This document shows, piece by piece, positions 36,230 through 47,033 of a stretch of DNA of 64,000 nucleotides (position 1 is the first letter of the stretch; each line of letters opens with the position of its first letter). Under the pieces are notes generated by a model. That model had not been told where the DNA came from. It was given only the letters and a program-made list of their open reading frames with translations, and ran no database searches. The translations under genes were made by a program, and so were the position numbers. Origin of the DNA: Hyparrhenia diplandra. Its lineage: Eukaryota; Streptophyta; Magnoliopsida; Poales; Poaceae. The stretch spans positions 1 through 64,000 of the forward strand of contig JADLZK010007808.1 of assembly GCA_015847255.1 (NCBI GenBank). The letters are read 5' to 3'.

Positions 36230-39200
36230 GTACATTACATTATTATTCAACCGATAGCAACAAAAGTACATAGCCACCCGGGGCGAACAAGTCATCGACG
36301 CCCGGCACACACTTCTTCGCTCTGAAGTCACAACCCGTGTAAAACAGCTCTAACCAACACCCTACTTAACCACGCTCCACAAAAGCTGTTCCACATCCAC
36401 CACCTCCACCAACTCGTCAACGGGATCGCCAAACCTCCGATATCGGAGGCTCGGGCACGGAGAGAGGGAGCTCTCACCACTCAACAGCGGCGCCGTGGTA
36501 GACCCTCCGCGAGATCACTCCATTGAAGCCCGGCTCCTCTTGCTTCGGGATAACAACACGGCCTCGCGATCAACCCGGCAAGCCGCGTGCCGATCGCGAT
36601 AACAACGATGGCCTCGTCATCCTCGATATTGTCCTCCAACACCGCCTTGCTAGGATCCGCCGAAGAGACCAGCTCCACTTGGCGCCTTGTCAAGTCATGA
36701 GTCCCTTCGGAAGACCTCGAGGCACGGTTGGTAGCGTCATACGTTACGATGCGGCCCCACCAAAATTGCTTTCGAAAGGCAGCCTAGGGAACCGGCGCAT
36801 CGCATGAACCAGTCTCCCGAAATAAACATGTCTGCCGATTCATCATCGGGGCGGAACCACGTTGAGCACCCTCATACGAGCCCCCAAAGTACTGCGCGGC
36901 CAACACAAACAACCACAAAACCGTCGGCCCCGCCGAACCCACTCAATCGCAAAAAGGAGTGATGTAGCCACAAAGTAGACAACTTCTCGAAACACAAGGC
37001 GGCGAAGGTACCAAAACCGCCAATATTTTTCTTCATTACTTGGTAAAGGCCCGAAGGCCCGCGAGTTTGACAAGCACGGACGACAGAATAATAAAGGCGA
37101 TAAACTCTCAAAAGCCTAAGGCGCCCTAGACCACCTCTGCGTCGGAGCGGCGGCATCGGCCGGAGGGGGTCACCCCTCCCGGTACCCTCGGGAGGCGGGA
37201 CACGTCGAACCGCTTGGCCGGCGTCGGCCGTGGTCACCCGAGCGTAAGCGGAGCGAAGCGGTCGGTCGGAGAAGGCGAGGTCGAAAAGAGACCCGCGGTC
37301 TCGGGCGGTCGGCCGCGAGAAGCGGGCGACAACCACCCTCGGCGCGCGGCGGGGGCGCGGTCGCCCAGGCGCCCTCGGCACCCAACTGTCAGGCGTCACG
37401 AGCCCCTCGGGCACCTTGGGGCCCTCGGGTGCCGTACGGCGGCGGCGGCGGGTCACCACCAAGCCACCATGTTGGTTAACGAATTAACAACGAGAGGCGA
37501 GCAAAAAAAAAAACACGGCGAAGTGCGAACGGAAAGGGTAGCTAACCTTCTTGGCGAGGCCCGACCCGGCTAGAATTTGGCTTGACTCAGCCACCCTCAT
37601 ACCAAAACCGCTTGATGAAGGCGGTAGCAAAGCGCCCGCGTCACGGTCCTCCGCCGAGGCCCGGACCTTGTCAAAGGCGGGGAAAGTGCGCGATCGGGGC
37701 CTTGAGCGGCCCCGATGCTTTCGCCTTTGTAGGTGGCGGCCTTGCGCCCCTCGAAGGTGAGTGGCGGTCTTTGGCCCGTCGTCGGAGAGCGAGACCACAT
37801 ACGCAGCTCCCGACCTCGCGGCGGCATCCATGCGCCGACAAGGGGGAGGATCCGGGTTCGGCAAGGCCGGCGAGGGAAGCGACCCCAACCGCCGGGAGGC
37901 AGCGTCGAGGGCGGCCTTGAAGGCCTCCGCTTCGGCGTACCGCGACAACTCCACCTCATTGAGCCCGTCACCGTGGCCTTCACCTCCGCATCTCGAGCCT
38001 CGCGGGCCTCCGAGCCTCGCGGGCCTCGAGCCTCCGTCGCGCGGCGCTCGTTCTCCATGGAGGACCCTCATTTTGCTCCCCGGGTCCACCACCTCCTTTT
38101 CGGGCGCTCCGGCTCGTCGGCGGCCTCGCGTGCTTGCGGGCCTCCCAGCGGCTCGCCTTAAGGGCATCGGAGGAGGCCTTCCTCGGGGCATCCTCATCAT
38201 CGGCGGCGTCCCAACCCTCGCGGATCGCAGCCCAGCTGCGGCACCCGGCGGCTCCGCCGTCTTCACCTTAATATCTTCATGAATATCGCGGAGGTGCGGT
38301 TAGCCACGCATCTCGCCCTCGGCGGCCGCCGGCGATCGAAGAGCGCGGCCTATGAGCCTCCGCTCCACCTCAGAGCTAGCGCGAAAGGGGTGTCGCGGAG
38401 TCGGCGACGCCGATGTGCGGCTCCATGTCGACATCATCGATGCCGGATGGACTCGGCAGCGTAAGGGGCGCGTCGGACCCGGACCCCAAGCGACTGGCGC
38501 GAGGGGGGCCTGGCGGGCTCGTCCACCATGGCGCCAACCGCCCACATGGCTTTTGCCGCCCGGTAAAGGCGGCGCGCGCGCTCGCTCATCTGGAGAGGCG
38601 GCGGACCCACCCGCTCCTCCACGCCGTCGTCGTCGTCGCCGCCGCCGCCCGCCCGTCGTCGTCGTCATCGTCGGCCTCGTCCCTCCCTCTTCGGAGGGCT
38701 CGCCATCGCGGTCCTCCCACCCCTCCTCGAGCTCCCTCGTAGTCGGAGGCCGGTCGTCGGAGGCCACCTCGGCGTCATCCTCCCCGGCCGCCGGCGAGCC
38801 TCCGCATCTCTACGCCTCCTCCTCCTCATCATCATGGAGATAATGGGGAAGCCAATGTCTGCCGTCCGGGTCCCGCCGGTGCCCGAGAAGAACACCCCCT
38901 CCGGCGGCGGCGGGCGGGCAACGCCCCTCTTAATAGGGGGCTCGAAAACACCCGCTGCTGGCGGGTTGCGGACCCCGCTTCCGCTTCCCGACCTCCACGT
39001 CGTCGTCGGCCTCAGTTGGTGATCTTCGTAGGCCACCCCGGCCGGGTCGAACCACCGGTTGACGCGGTGCCCGTCCGTGAGTTGAAGCGCGGATCGCCGG
39101 TTTTCGGGTCTCGGCTTACCCGATCATGGCGTCGGCGCGGGAGGTAGCCTCGCCATAACCCCAGGCGCCCAAACTCCTCCTTGTCGCCGCCCGCCGTCGC

Positions 39201-40020
39201 GGTGACTCGGCCACGTCTCACTTGAGTCCACCTCCTAGTGCCTTGATTGCCAGGCGTGTGGTGGTCCGACTCACGGACCTCGGCGAGTCTCGCCGCTCCC
39301 GAGGGGCTGAATGTCGAGCACCGCCAAACTCCTCCACCGGGTCGCGGGGCACACGCATGATGCGACATGGCGCGCGGCGCCACCGAGCTCCCGCCTCGCG
39401 ACCTCGTCTTGACGGGCTTTACGCCGCCACGGAGGCCGGACTCGGGCGCCGGCGCCCCTCCACATCCTCCAACATGGTGAACCGGTGGTCCAGCCAATCG
39501 CCGCCTACTTGTTCGGCTGGCGGCCGGGGCGGGGCCTCCACTCCCGTTAGGGGGATGAGCGATACACGCCCGTGCGGGCGCGAAACACCTCCGTGTCCGT
39601 CGACTTGGCGGTCGCGGGTACGGGTGTGCACCGCATGGCGCCAGCGAAGCCATCCACCGTGGGCTCCAACCCGGCGGGCGGCGGGCCCACACAAAGGTGG
39701 CCGCCGAGGGAGCGGGGCAGCCGTCGGTGGTGTAGGCGGAGGTTGAACCTCAGCGAGGAACCGCCCGAGTCAGTCCGACGAAGCGAGCCCAGCGTGGAAA
39801 ACTTTTTGAACACGATCACCTCGCCTTCCTTAGGGGAGGGGATCGTCTCGCCCCTCCGAAGGACGAAACCCCTTCTTCGAACCATTTGCTATCCTTACGG
39901 AATCTCTTGACTTCTCCGTGCTTTTGCTCAGGGAACTTCGAAGCTCTCAATGACGGTCTTGGGCTTCATCGTCTCCTTGATCGAGCGGAGCACCCTCGAA
40001 AATAGCAAGAATGAGAGCCT
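36230..40020 (-). pseudogene. Element C antisense ORF (aORF) resembling the grass 'gypsy-type transposon'/Transposase_28 family
   Basis: A long minus-strand coding relic between the tandem arrays and the 3' LTR. The start is probably ATG at about 39,976 (MKPKTVIESFEVP). Next comes PSPKEGEVIVFKKF (39,840-39,800) and LRFNLRLHH (about 39,745), matching the GEVVVF..FF..G..LP....L..FL..F.LQLHHLTPN pattern of proteins labelled 'putative gypsy type transposon' in cereals. The middle is Ala/Arg/Ser/Glu-rich (37,480-38,800), compatible with a long low-complexity or coiled region. The C-terminal part is around 36,690-36,481 (AVLEDNIEDDEAIVV). AATAAT near 36,245 (minus) may serve polyadenylation. Tat elements are known to carry such antisense extra ORFs; their role is unknown. 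Many frame breaks; middle exons cannot be joined by eye. Confidence 0.65.
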
Positions 40021-40141
40021 CCCATAAAAGCCGGCGTGGGCCTACGGCGTGAGACGCTTGTGGAGGAAAGGCGCGAAGCAAAGGCAAAAGCAAGAGCGTG
40101 AAGGCGAAAAGTGAGCACAAACCCTAACCCCCCCACCTACG

Positions 40142-40158
40142 TACGTATTTATAGGCCA
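40142..40158 (-). promoter_or_regulatory. TATA box driving the antisense ORF
   Basis: Minus strand ggcctataaatacgtacg, about 170 bases upstream of the likely ATG and outside the LTR. This fits independent antisense transcription. Confidence 0.55.
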
Positions 40159-40477
40159 CGACGGGAGGCCGGATCCCAAAACAACGCCAAGCCCTCCGAT
40201 CCAGGGTGGGCAAATGGGCGACATCCGTACACCCTAAACAAACGCAGTCCACCCGGATCCACGCCTCTCTCAAGCCGACCAACGGCGTCCGTCAAAGTAA
40301 CCAAACCCAAATGCGCGGGGGACGGCCACACCCGCCAGGAAGAACAAAAGGGTTGAGGCCCACCTCAGCGAGCCACGGCGCCCGGGGGCGTCGGCAGGGG
40401 CCCATATGGCGACAAGCGTGCCACCCTCACGGGACCCCTCGGAAGGACTTTTTTATTTGCTCTAGCCCCTCGGAGGA

Positions 40478-40504
40478 ACCGGACCGGACCTTCGAGGGGC
40501 CGGC
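40478..40504 (+). promoter_or_regulatory. Polypurine-tract region of element C
   Basis: ccttcgaggggccggc directly precedes the 3' LTR. The position is right for plus-strand priming, but the tract is impure. Confidence 0.4.
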
Positions 40505-41238
40505 TGGGGAGGCGACCCTCGCCGGCCGTGACCCCAGTCCCTCCTCTGAGGGGCCAGAACAAATCTCCCTTAACATATTCTTGATGAAGTCACCTGCAGG
40601 TTTGGTGGCGGAGGCCTCTCCGGGGGGTGCGAAGCGGCCGAGGCTCTGTTCTCCATCGACACGTCGGTCTTGAAGCCGCGCGGTCGGAGTTAGGTGCGGG
40701 AGCATACCCAGGGAGGCGGGAGGGCCCGGTGAAGGAGACCCTCGCGGCGGCCCCCCTCCCCGTTGGGGCGCATGCGGCCGGCGGCTAGCACAAAGGGAAA
40801 CCCTACATCCTCGGGCTGGAGGGAGCGGAGAGTGTATTCGATATTAGCCACAATGCGAATAGTTACAAGCCTGCCCCTGTGAGGGTCCACTGTAAGCGTG
40901 TGTTCCCCACGTACCGTGTACCCTGGGGTAAATCGGCCCTCGACCCCTTGTATTCCTATAAATACCGGGTGCGGGCTCAAGAAAAGGGATCGGTTGGTGG
41001 CAAGTTTAAGCGCCATTCACTTTCGTTTTTACTCTCTCGGCCCCACGCTACACCGTGCACTCCTTGAGCCCCGTGACGCCCTCAGGCCGCTCAGGCCCCT
41101 CGGCAACTCCGGCGAAGGTGGGGCCGCGCGGAGGACGCCTCCGCGCTCTCCCCTCTCTTCCGTCTCATCCGTGGGAAGCCCTCGCCCCCTTCCCGCCCCC
41201 CCAGGGAGCGAAGGCTAAGGGGCGAGGTGATCCCCACA
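40505..41238 (+). repeat. 3' LTR of element C
   Basis: Partner of 5,627-6,372. TATA tataaata at 40,957-40,964. It ends gtgatccccaca at 41,238, followed by ttata. Confidence 0.88.
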
Positions 41239-41713
41239 TTATACTTTTTAAAAAAATAATGAAAAGCTCTACAATTTTTAAATTGATATCATATTAATTT
41301 GAGCAAATCCAAAATCATGAGACGATCAATTCATTTTAAATCATAAGAATGATCCATCCTTCTTGTCGATCATGGACATCCTTGTATAGTCCATTGGTAG
41401 GGTGTTCAAGATCGTTTCCTAGTTTGTTACAAAAACATCTAGTCAAGTCTAATCAATTTTTATAGATCGAGTGGGTTTCTAAGTATATTTTATGATGTCT
41501 CCTATTTGTCAAGTAGACACTACTATCTAAAGAATTTGTAGAGACGGCTAGACAATATAATCGCCTTTAGAAACGATTCGTAGGCCGTCTTCCAAAAACC
41601 ACAAATTGGGCGAAAACATCATTCTTTATAAATCCAGGGTGCAACTCACTGCGCAAGTGGCCAACAAGTTTCGAAGCAAAAGGCCTCTCCAAAGTGTTAC
41701 AAATCAGCTCTTT

Positions 41714-41963
41714 TGTGTTTGGATTCTAGGAATAGAATAAGAACAGCAAGAACTAGAAGATGAACACAGTGTGTATGAGAGGAGGGGAGCTCTGTATATT
41801 ATTCAATTAATGACCCCTTATTTACAAGAGGGACAAGATGAGTAAAACAAAGCTACAGTGTGTGAACCCTTTGAACTTTTCGCCTCCTGCTCCACCTGGT
41901 GTGCATTTAATTGGCTACCATATTGAGTCGGGTTTATCATTCCCTTTTTTACTTGTTCACAAC
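41714..41963 (-). repeat. Solo remaining 3' LTR of the copia element
   Basis: 250 bp between tgtgtttgg and gttcacaaca in plus orientation, followed by the polypurine tract. A second LTR copy was not found in the window. Confidence 0.65.
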
Positions 41964-42199
41964 ACTCCCCCTTGACAAATTAAGAGTTATAGCGATGCCT
42001 CGTTAAAAAAACTCCTCTCAAAACCTAGTGGGAAAAAGAGTACATCACATGCACCCGGCTTGAATTGCACCTCTTGCCTCGTTAAAAATCTTGCATGAGA
42101 AAATCGGTGGGATAAAACTCACCAAAGGAAAAAGAGTAAAACATTTGATACTTTGGTCAGATCTTCAAGATCGACCCATGACCTTCGAGGGTCAAGTTT

Positions 42200-43640
42200 A
42201 CGAGCTTATGCTTTACGGGAAAATTCTCCCCCTCAACCTTGCGGCTCTCTAAGCCGTCTCATGCCAATTCCACGAATATGTTTGGGGAAACTAGAGGCAG
42301 ACAGAAATTTTGTGGACAAATCTGCCAGATTGTCACACGACCTAGCTTGTAGGATATCCACTTCCCCACTCTCTTGGAGCTGATGAGGATAGAAGAACTT
42401 AGGAGAAATATGCTTCGTGAGATTGCTCTTGACCTGACCTATATGCATCACATTGCAACACAAGCCACATTATCTTCAAAGATAAAGGTAGGGGCGTTGA
42501 TAGTTTTCATGCCACATGACTTCTGGATGTGGTCAATCATTCGCCGTAGCCAAACACACTCACGTTTGGCTTCATACAAGGCGATTATTTTTGAATGGTT
42601 GGTAGATGTGACAACCAAAGTCTGCTTCACAGACCGCCAGGAAATGGTTGCACCACCATAGAGGAAAACAAAACCAGTTTGTGACTTGGCATTATGAGGG
42701 TAAGCCATGTGGCCGGTGTCAACATAACCCACCATAATGAAATCCCCTCCTTTTGGGTACCATAATTCAAGGTCCTAGGTGTCTTGTAAATACGAGGATG
42801 GTTTTTTATGCCAAACCAGTGTCTTCTGGTGGGGGCGGCTCTGTACCTTGTCAATAAGTTTACTGCAAATGCAAAATGCCTTGTGCGATTTGCAAGGTAC
42901 ATCAGTGCTCCTATGGCATTGAGATATGGGACTCAAGGTCCCAATATTTCCTCACCCTAATCCTTTGGTCGGAACGGATCTTTATCCATTTCCAATGATT
43001 GAGCGACCACGGGGTTTTTAGAGGGTGACATTTGGCCATATTAAACCTTTCAAGTACACGCTTTGTGTAGGTGGGTGGTGTACAAACACTCCTCTAGGGA
43101 GGTGTTCGGCTGCTGAGCCCAAACGGTAACTTGGTTTTTACCCAAGTCTTTCATCTCAAACTCCGTCTTGAGCTAAGTTGATGCTTCCTCAATATCCTTT
43201 GTGGTTCCAATGATATTCAAATCATCAACATAGACTGAGATGATGCAGAATCCGTCTTTGGATTTCTTTATGAACACACAATGACAATCATCATTGTTTG
43301 CATAACCCTTCTTCACGAGGAAGTTACTAAAAGCGGTTGAACCACATCCTCTTGGATTGTTTTAAGCCATATAATGATCGCTTGCGGTGAACACTAAACA
43401 TGTTCTGAGTTTTGGTTCGGTCCGGGGATCTTGAGTCCTTCGGGAACTCTCATATAAATCTCTAAATCGAAAGTGACCCATACAAATATGCAGTCACAAC
43501 ATCCATTAACTTGTATTTTTAATTCATATTATTAGGCGTCATAGAAATGAGATATGGGATCATTATGCCTCTCATAACATAGAGCATGTTTCATCAAAAT
43601 CGATGCCAGTCTCTACGTGAACCCTTGTGCCACCGGCCTC
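42200..43640 (-). pseudogene. Copia reverse transcriptase and RNase H remnant
   Basis: From right to left on the minus strand: VETGIDFDET (about 43,615, the usual ..GIDF.ETYSPV site), KQSKRMW-type and FLVKKGYANNDDCHCVFIKK blocks (about 43,370-43,270), the catalytic YVDD at 43,221-43,232, MYLANRTRH (42,902-42,876), GYVDTGHMAYPHNAKSQTGF (42,730-42,670) and TISWRSVKQTLVVTSTNHSK (RNase H, 42,648-42,590), VWLRRMIDHI, then DNLADLSTKFL (about 42,335). This set is diagnostic of Ty1/copia. There are stops and shifts at several points, so it is inactive. Confidence 0.88.
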
Positions 43641-43959
43641 GCTTTGTATCTTATCACTGACCATGTTCATTTCTTTTTCGAAAGTGAAAACCCATTTTAC
43701 ATCCTACTGGGGATGACTTTTGTAAGTGTTAGGACTACGGGTCCAAAACCATCCTATGGCAAAGCATGGCTTGATTATGCTTCAAGCTGGCGATTTCCAT
43801 TGTTCCCAACCCGGGCGCTTAGGCACTCTATCGGGGACTTTGGTTTTGGATCCGGATCCATTGAGTTAGCAATTTTGGAGCTAATTATATGTCGACAAGC
43901 TGTGGTCTTTCTATTGTATGATTCTCAGATTTCACATAATTAGTGGCGATCTCCTCATG

Positions 43960-44630
43960 ATCGTCTTTCCACTCATCGTGATTTCCCATAACGATTGAGT
44001 TGGGGCGTTCCAAACTTTTGGTTTTGGCCATTTATGTACCCAAGGTCATTTGAAAATTTTAAATTTCAAAATGTGACAAATTTAAACAAACTTTTCTTTG
44101 TAAAAATGATCTCAAAGAGAATGTTGTCAACTACAATGTTGAATACTTGTTCGGGATCTACAACTTTGGTTTTGTTATTTTTTTCAAGTGAGACCGCTTG
44201 AAAATTTTGAATTTCAAAATGCAAGGAATTGAAACTAAATTTTGGAACCTTAAACTATTTCAAATGAAAAAGTTATCAAGCAAATTGTTTTAGACCTTTT
44301 CAAGATCTATAACTTTTTATATTGGTAAACTTTTTAGGCGAGGTCATTTGAAAAATTAAAAAAGTTGCGAGATATTTGAATTGTGAGAACACTAATAGAA
44401 TTTGTAGGATCTCAATAGTTTCAATTTCTAATAATAAGTAACTACAAAGTTGTAGATATTTTTGAGATATATAGCTCGATTTCTAGAGGTCGTTCAAAAT
44501 ATCAATAGTCTCTATAAGAAGGATTTCTGAAAACAGCTTGTTTCTAAACCATTTTTAGAGAGCGATTTGAGACACATCTACATCTACAAGAAATAGAGAC
44601 ATTTTAAAAAAAAACATTTTTGTAGTAGTG
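43960..44630. other. CACTA right subterminal sequence, A+T-rich
   Basis: Repeated words such as gaaaattttgaatttcaaaatg and caagatctataacttt, typical of grass CACTA subterminal DNA. No gene. Confidence 0.5.
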
Positions 44631-45049
44631 AGATGACATATCAAATCTACCGGATCTCTTTTGACCTTTTATTTTCCTTGTGTTAGGATGATGCGGCAAA
44701 TTTATAACTACTGTAAAGGAGAACCCACAAGAGGAGTTCTCTCGACGTGCGGGGGTGCCACCTCAGCGTCCACCTTGCCCTTCCTTTCCTTCCTACCGCG
44801 CCTGATTCCTTCCCCGCGGCGGCCTCTTCACCTTCCCCGACTCCGTGTCGTCTCCTTCGTTGCGCCCAACGGCGGCCTGTTCCCCTTCCACCTGCCCACT
44901 CCTGCGTACGAAGAGGCACAGAAAAACGCATCTCCAGCAGCCCCGCAGCCGTCTCCTCCCCTCCCGCGCTGTGCCGGCGCCGCGCCCTTCCCAATCCCGT
45001 CCAGGCTCTTCGTTCCTCCCGCAGCCGTCTCCTCCACTACCCCGCGTTG

Positions 45050-45325
45050 CATCGGTCGACCCGCCCTCAAAGGATGCGCTCGCGGGCCTCCACGCCGCGT
45101 GGATGCGGTACCGGCGGCTGCCGTGGCGGGACCTCGTGGCGCCGGCGATCCGCCTGGCCCGGGACGGCTACGAGATCGTCGCGTACGTGGACGGCGCGCT
45201 CAGGGACAGCGAGGACGCCGTGCTCGCGGACCCCGGCCTGCGCGCCGTGTTCGCGCCGGTGGGGAAGCTGCTCGAGGCCGGGGAGACGTGCCGCAACCCG
45301 GCGCTCGCGGGCAACCTGGAGCGCG
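45050..45325 (+). pseudogene. Gamma-glutamyltranspeptidase (glutathione hydrolase) fragment
   Basis: The plus strand encodes about 90 residues of the GGT large subunit, the enzyme that removes the gamma-glutamyl group from glutathione and its conjugates in vacuole or apoplast. Seen: ALAGLHAAWMRYRRLPWRDL, VAPAIRLARDGYEIVAYV, DSEDAVLADPGLRAVFAPVG and ETCRNPALAGNLERVA. This matches the GVPG-x-AGLH-x-AW..YG.LPW..L..PA..LA..G block and the following LA..PGL...F.P.G....G....NP.LA.TL motif. Only this exon-sized piece is present; the catalytic Thr and small subunit are absent. It breaks off where an antisense SAUR-like sequence starts. Confidence 0.78.
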
Positions 45326-45625
45326 TGGCGGAGGATGCGCTCGAAGAGGATGGCGTCGACGTCGACGAAGATGGCGCCTCCCCACCCCCGCCCCTGCTGC
45401 AGTCCTCTTCGCGCGCCACATTCTCGAGGAGCAGCCGGAACGGGTAGGAGTCGAGCACGAGGCGGACCACCGCGAACGCCCGCCGCTCCGTCCCGACCAC
45501 GACCGTCACCGTGGCCTGCGACGGCGGCAGGGCACCCGCGGCGTCGTTGGCGTCTGTGGCGTCGAGGAGCGGTAGCCGATGCGCGACGGCGAGGCCGACG
45601 GCCACCGCAGGAAGACGCAGCACCG
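45320..45625 (-). pseudogene. SAUR-like gene fragment in antisense
   Basis: Minus strand: ATVTVVVGTERRAFAVVRLV, then LDSYPFRLLLENVAREE (about 45,515-45,410), then after a frame change GGAIFVDVDAILFERILRHA (about 45,395-45,335). This resembles small auxin-up-RNA-like proteins of grasses, in which V.VG.E.R.F.V....L...PF..LLE is followed by a V..DA..FEH.L block. The frame change between halves makes it a pseudogene as written. Its C-terminal end overlaps the end of the GGT fragment, marking a capture junction. Family call is from motif memory. Confidence 0.5.
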
Positions 45626-45629
45626 GGCC

Positions 45630-46230
45630 ATGGCGACGGACGGACGGCGACGCCCCCGGCCACTCCGCCTCTACGGCGCCGCGCTGCCTCCGCCGCTCCA
45701 GCCACGAGCGTGTTCAGCGTCGGCGGCCGCAGCGCTCGCCGGTCCGCGTCCGCGGCTCCCGTGCCCCGCAACGTCGTTTCAGACCGCCCAGCAACACGAC
45801 GACAACCGCCTGCACCACTGCCCCTTCCGGCCTCGCCTCCATCGTCGCAAACGGGGCGCCGCGCCGGCCCAGTTGCCCGGTGCTCGCCCAACGTCGTTGG
45901 TGCCCCAACGGCACCTGCACGCGCGCGGAGTCCCCAGGCGGCCAAAGGATCACCATGTGACTGAGCATCTCCCCAGTCAGAGCGGAGTACGCCGAATCTC
46001 CGATCCAGCGTCCACAACGACGTGAACTTTGATTTCCCCTCTCTTCCTCTTCAATACCCTACCATACATGGAATGCGGGCTTCTCCTTCATCTCTGAGCA
46101 ACGCCCCATTTGCTGTTTCGTTCTCTTAGTATCGTGTGCCCTCAGGTGGTCGATGAAATGCCCAAAAGAGCTTTGCTGCTGATTTTCCTTTCCGGTCATC
46201 TATCCATTCCCTGTGCTGCTTATTAATTGT
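45630..46230. other. G+C-rich then intron-like sequence in the Helitron
   Basis: 45,630-46,010 is G+C-rich with open frames on both strands and no recognised domain. 46,020-46,230 is T-rich and intron-like, ending in an acceptor (ttgcag) before the next exon-like block. Confidence 0.4.
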
Positions 46231-46235
46231 AACCT

Positions 46236-46321
46236 TTGCAGCTTGACGTGCTTGACACTATGAGGTCGCTTGGTCTCTATCAAACTATAGGTCATCCTTC
46301 TACTGTGGAGTGGCTTCTTCA
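46236..46321 (+). other. Exon-like block, unrecognised
   Basis: Bounded by a ttgcag acceptor and a cag/gtacgg donor. Reads LDVLDTMRSLGLYQTIGHPS, then TVEWLLQ. Good exon borders but no family recognised. Confidence 0.45.
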
Positions 46322-46589
46322 GGTACGGACAAAGGCCCCAAGCGAAGATAATCATGCACATGAGTCCCCTAGAGGTATTGTTGCTACTTATTTATGTCTA
46401 TGCAATTCTCAATTGTCCAGGCCAAACAATAGTCCTTTTATGAACAAGAATTAAACAAGTCCTTTTACTTTGCAACAACCACGTTGTTTTTTTATTATTA
46501 TCCACGTTGTATGATACAAGATTGTACAAACAAGTGAACCAATGTCTAATGTATTCTATCGACTTTATGAGTAAACTTATGTGTTGCTA

Positions 46590-46700
46590 GCCCGTGCAGG
46601 CGGCGGTGGCGGAGGGTGCATCGCTCGCCGACAACCTGCGCGCTGTGTTCGCGCCAGTGGGAAGCTGCTCGAGGCCGAGGAGACGGCGGCCGTGACCAGG
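46590..46700 (+). pseudogene. Second, shorter gamma-glutamyltranspeptidase piece
   Basis: Repeats the middle of the 45,230-45,300 segment: LADNLRAVFAPVG, followed by a 1-base shift at the ctgctcgaggccg stretch. It is flanked by a tgctag acceptor and a gtgatt donor-like word. Likely an internal duplication of the captured fragment. Confidence 0.6.
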
Positions 46701-47033
46701 TGATTATAGGCTCGATCGATGCTTCTCCTCTCTGTTTTTGTGATTTTTGCAGCTGCTCTGGAGGAATCTAAGTTTCTGTTTTCTTTGCTGGTGGATTCAT
46801 TAAAAGAATCGCTGACATGTTCTTGATTATTACAAGTTAGGTTGATTCTTTGCTCACACGAGTGCTGTTGCATTGCGTCCTCATCAACTTCGCTGCAATT
46901 CCACCCATCATCATGTTGCCTGCGTCTTTGTAACAGACAAGTGCCATCATTGGTTTTCTGATTCCTCCTCAATTGCAGCAGGGACAGTGGCGTCATCTCT
47001 GAGGACTGCATGCTCGATTGAACTGCAGGCTGG

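Larger units (their letters stand above)
5627..41238 (+). mobile_element. Element C: Tat-lineage Ty3/gypsy LTR retrotransposon, interrupted by nested elements
   Basis: The outermost LTR retrotransposon. It has two related LTRs (5,627-6,372 and 40,505-41,238) beginning tgttggggg/tgggg and ending cccca(ca), a primer-binding site, gag, protease, RT, RNase H, archaeal-type RNase H and integrase on the plus strand, tandem arrays, then an antisense ORF. That order (dual RNase H, long 3' spacer with satellites, antisense ORF) is typical of the Tat lineage (RIRE2, Grande, Cinful, Retand). Flanking 5-mers ttaga (5,622-5,626) and ttata (41,239-41,243) match at 4 of 5 positions as a target duplication. 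Without the nested 21.6 kb element it would be about 14 kb, a normal Tat size. Confidence 0.88.
41714..43700 (-). mobile_element. 5'-truncated Ty1/copia element nested in the CACTA
   Basis: A minus-strand copia with only its 3' LTR (41,714-41,963) and the RT-RNase H part of pol. The LTR runs tgttgtgaac..caaacaca. The polypurine tract caagggggagt (minus) sits at 41,964-41,975. Everything upstream of RT (gag, protease, integrase, 5' LTR) is absent. The truncation point is not sharp; coding similarity fades between 43,700 and 43,950. Confidence 0.78.
41518..44630. mobile_element. Non-autonomous CACTA (En/Spm) DNA transposon with nested copia
   Basis: The left end reads cactactatctaaag from 41,518. 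The right end reads ..catttttgtagtagtg to 44,630, the inverse of cactactacaaaaatg. The flanking trinucleotide is aga on both sides (41,515-41,517 and 44,631-44,633), the 3-bp target duplication expected for CACTA. Subterminal parts carry agagac words in both orientations. No TNPD/TNPA-type transposase is seen. The middle is occupied by a truncated copia element, leaving about 1 kb of CACTA sequence of its own. Confidence 0.82.

Noticed and set aside
35812..36273. Repeat protein encoded by tandem array 3
   Set aside because: The frame is open because the repeat lacks stops in that phase. Units vary in length so the phase is not kept, and there is no start context.
37484..38266. 260-residue open frame on the minus strand as an independent gene
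   Set aside because: Lies inside the element C antisense ORF region, with Ala/Arg/Pro-rich composition and overlapping open frames on both strands as expected of G+C-rich DNA. Treated as part of the aORF relic.
45067..46017. 316- and 405-residue overlapping frames on both strands as genes
   Set aside because: They are different frames of the same captured G+C-rich patchwork. Only short parts match known families (GGT, SAUR-like).
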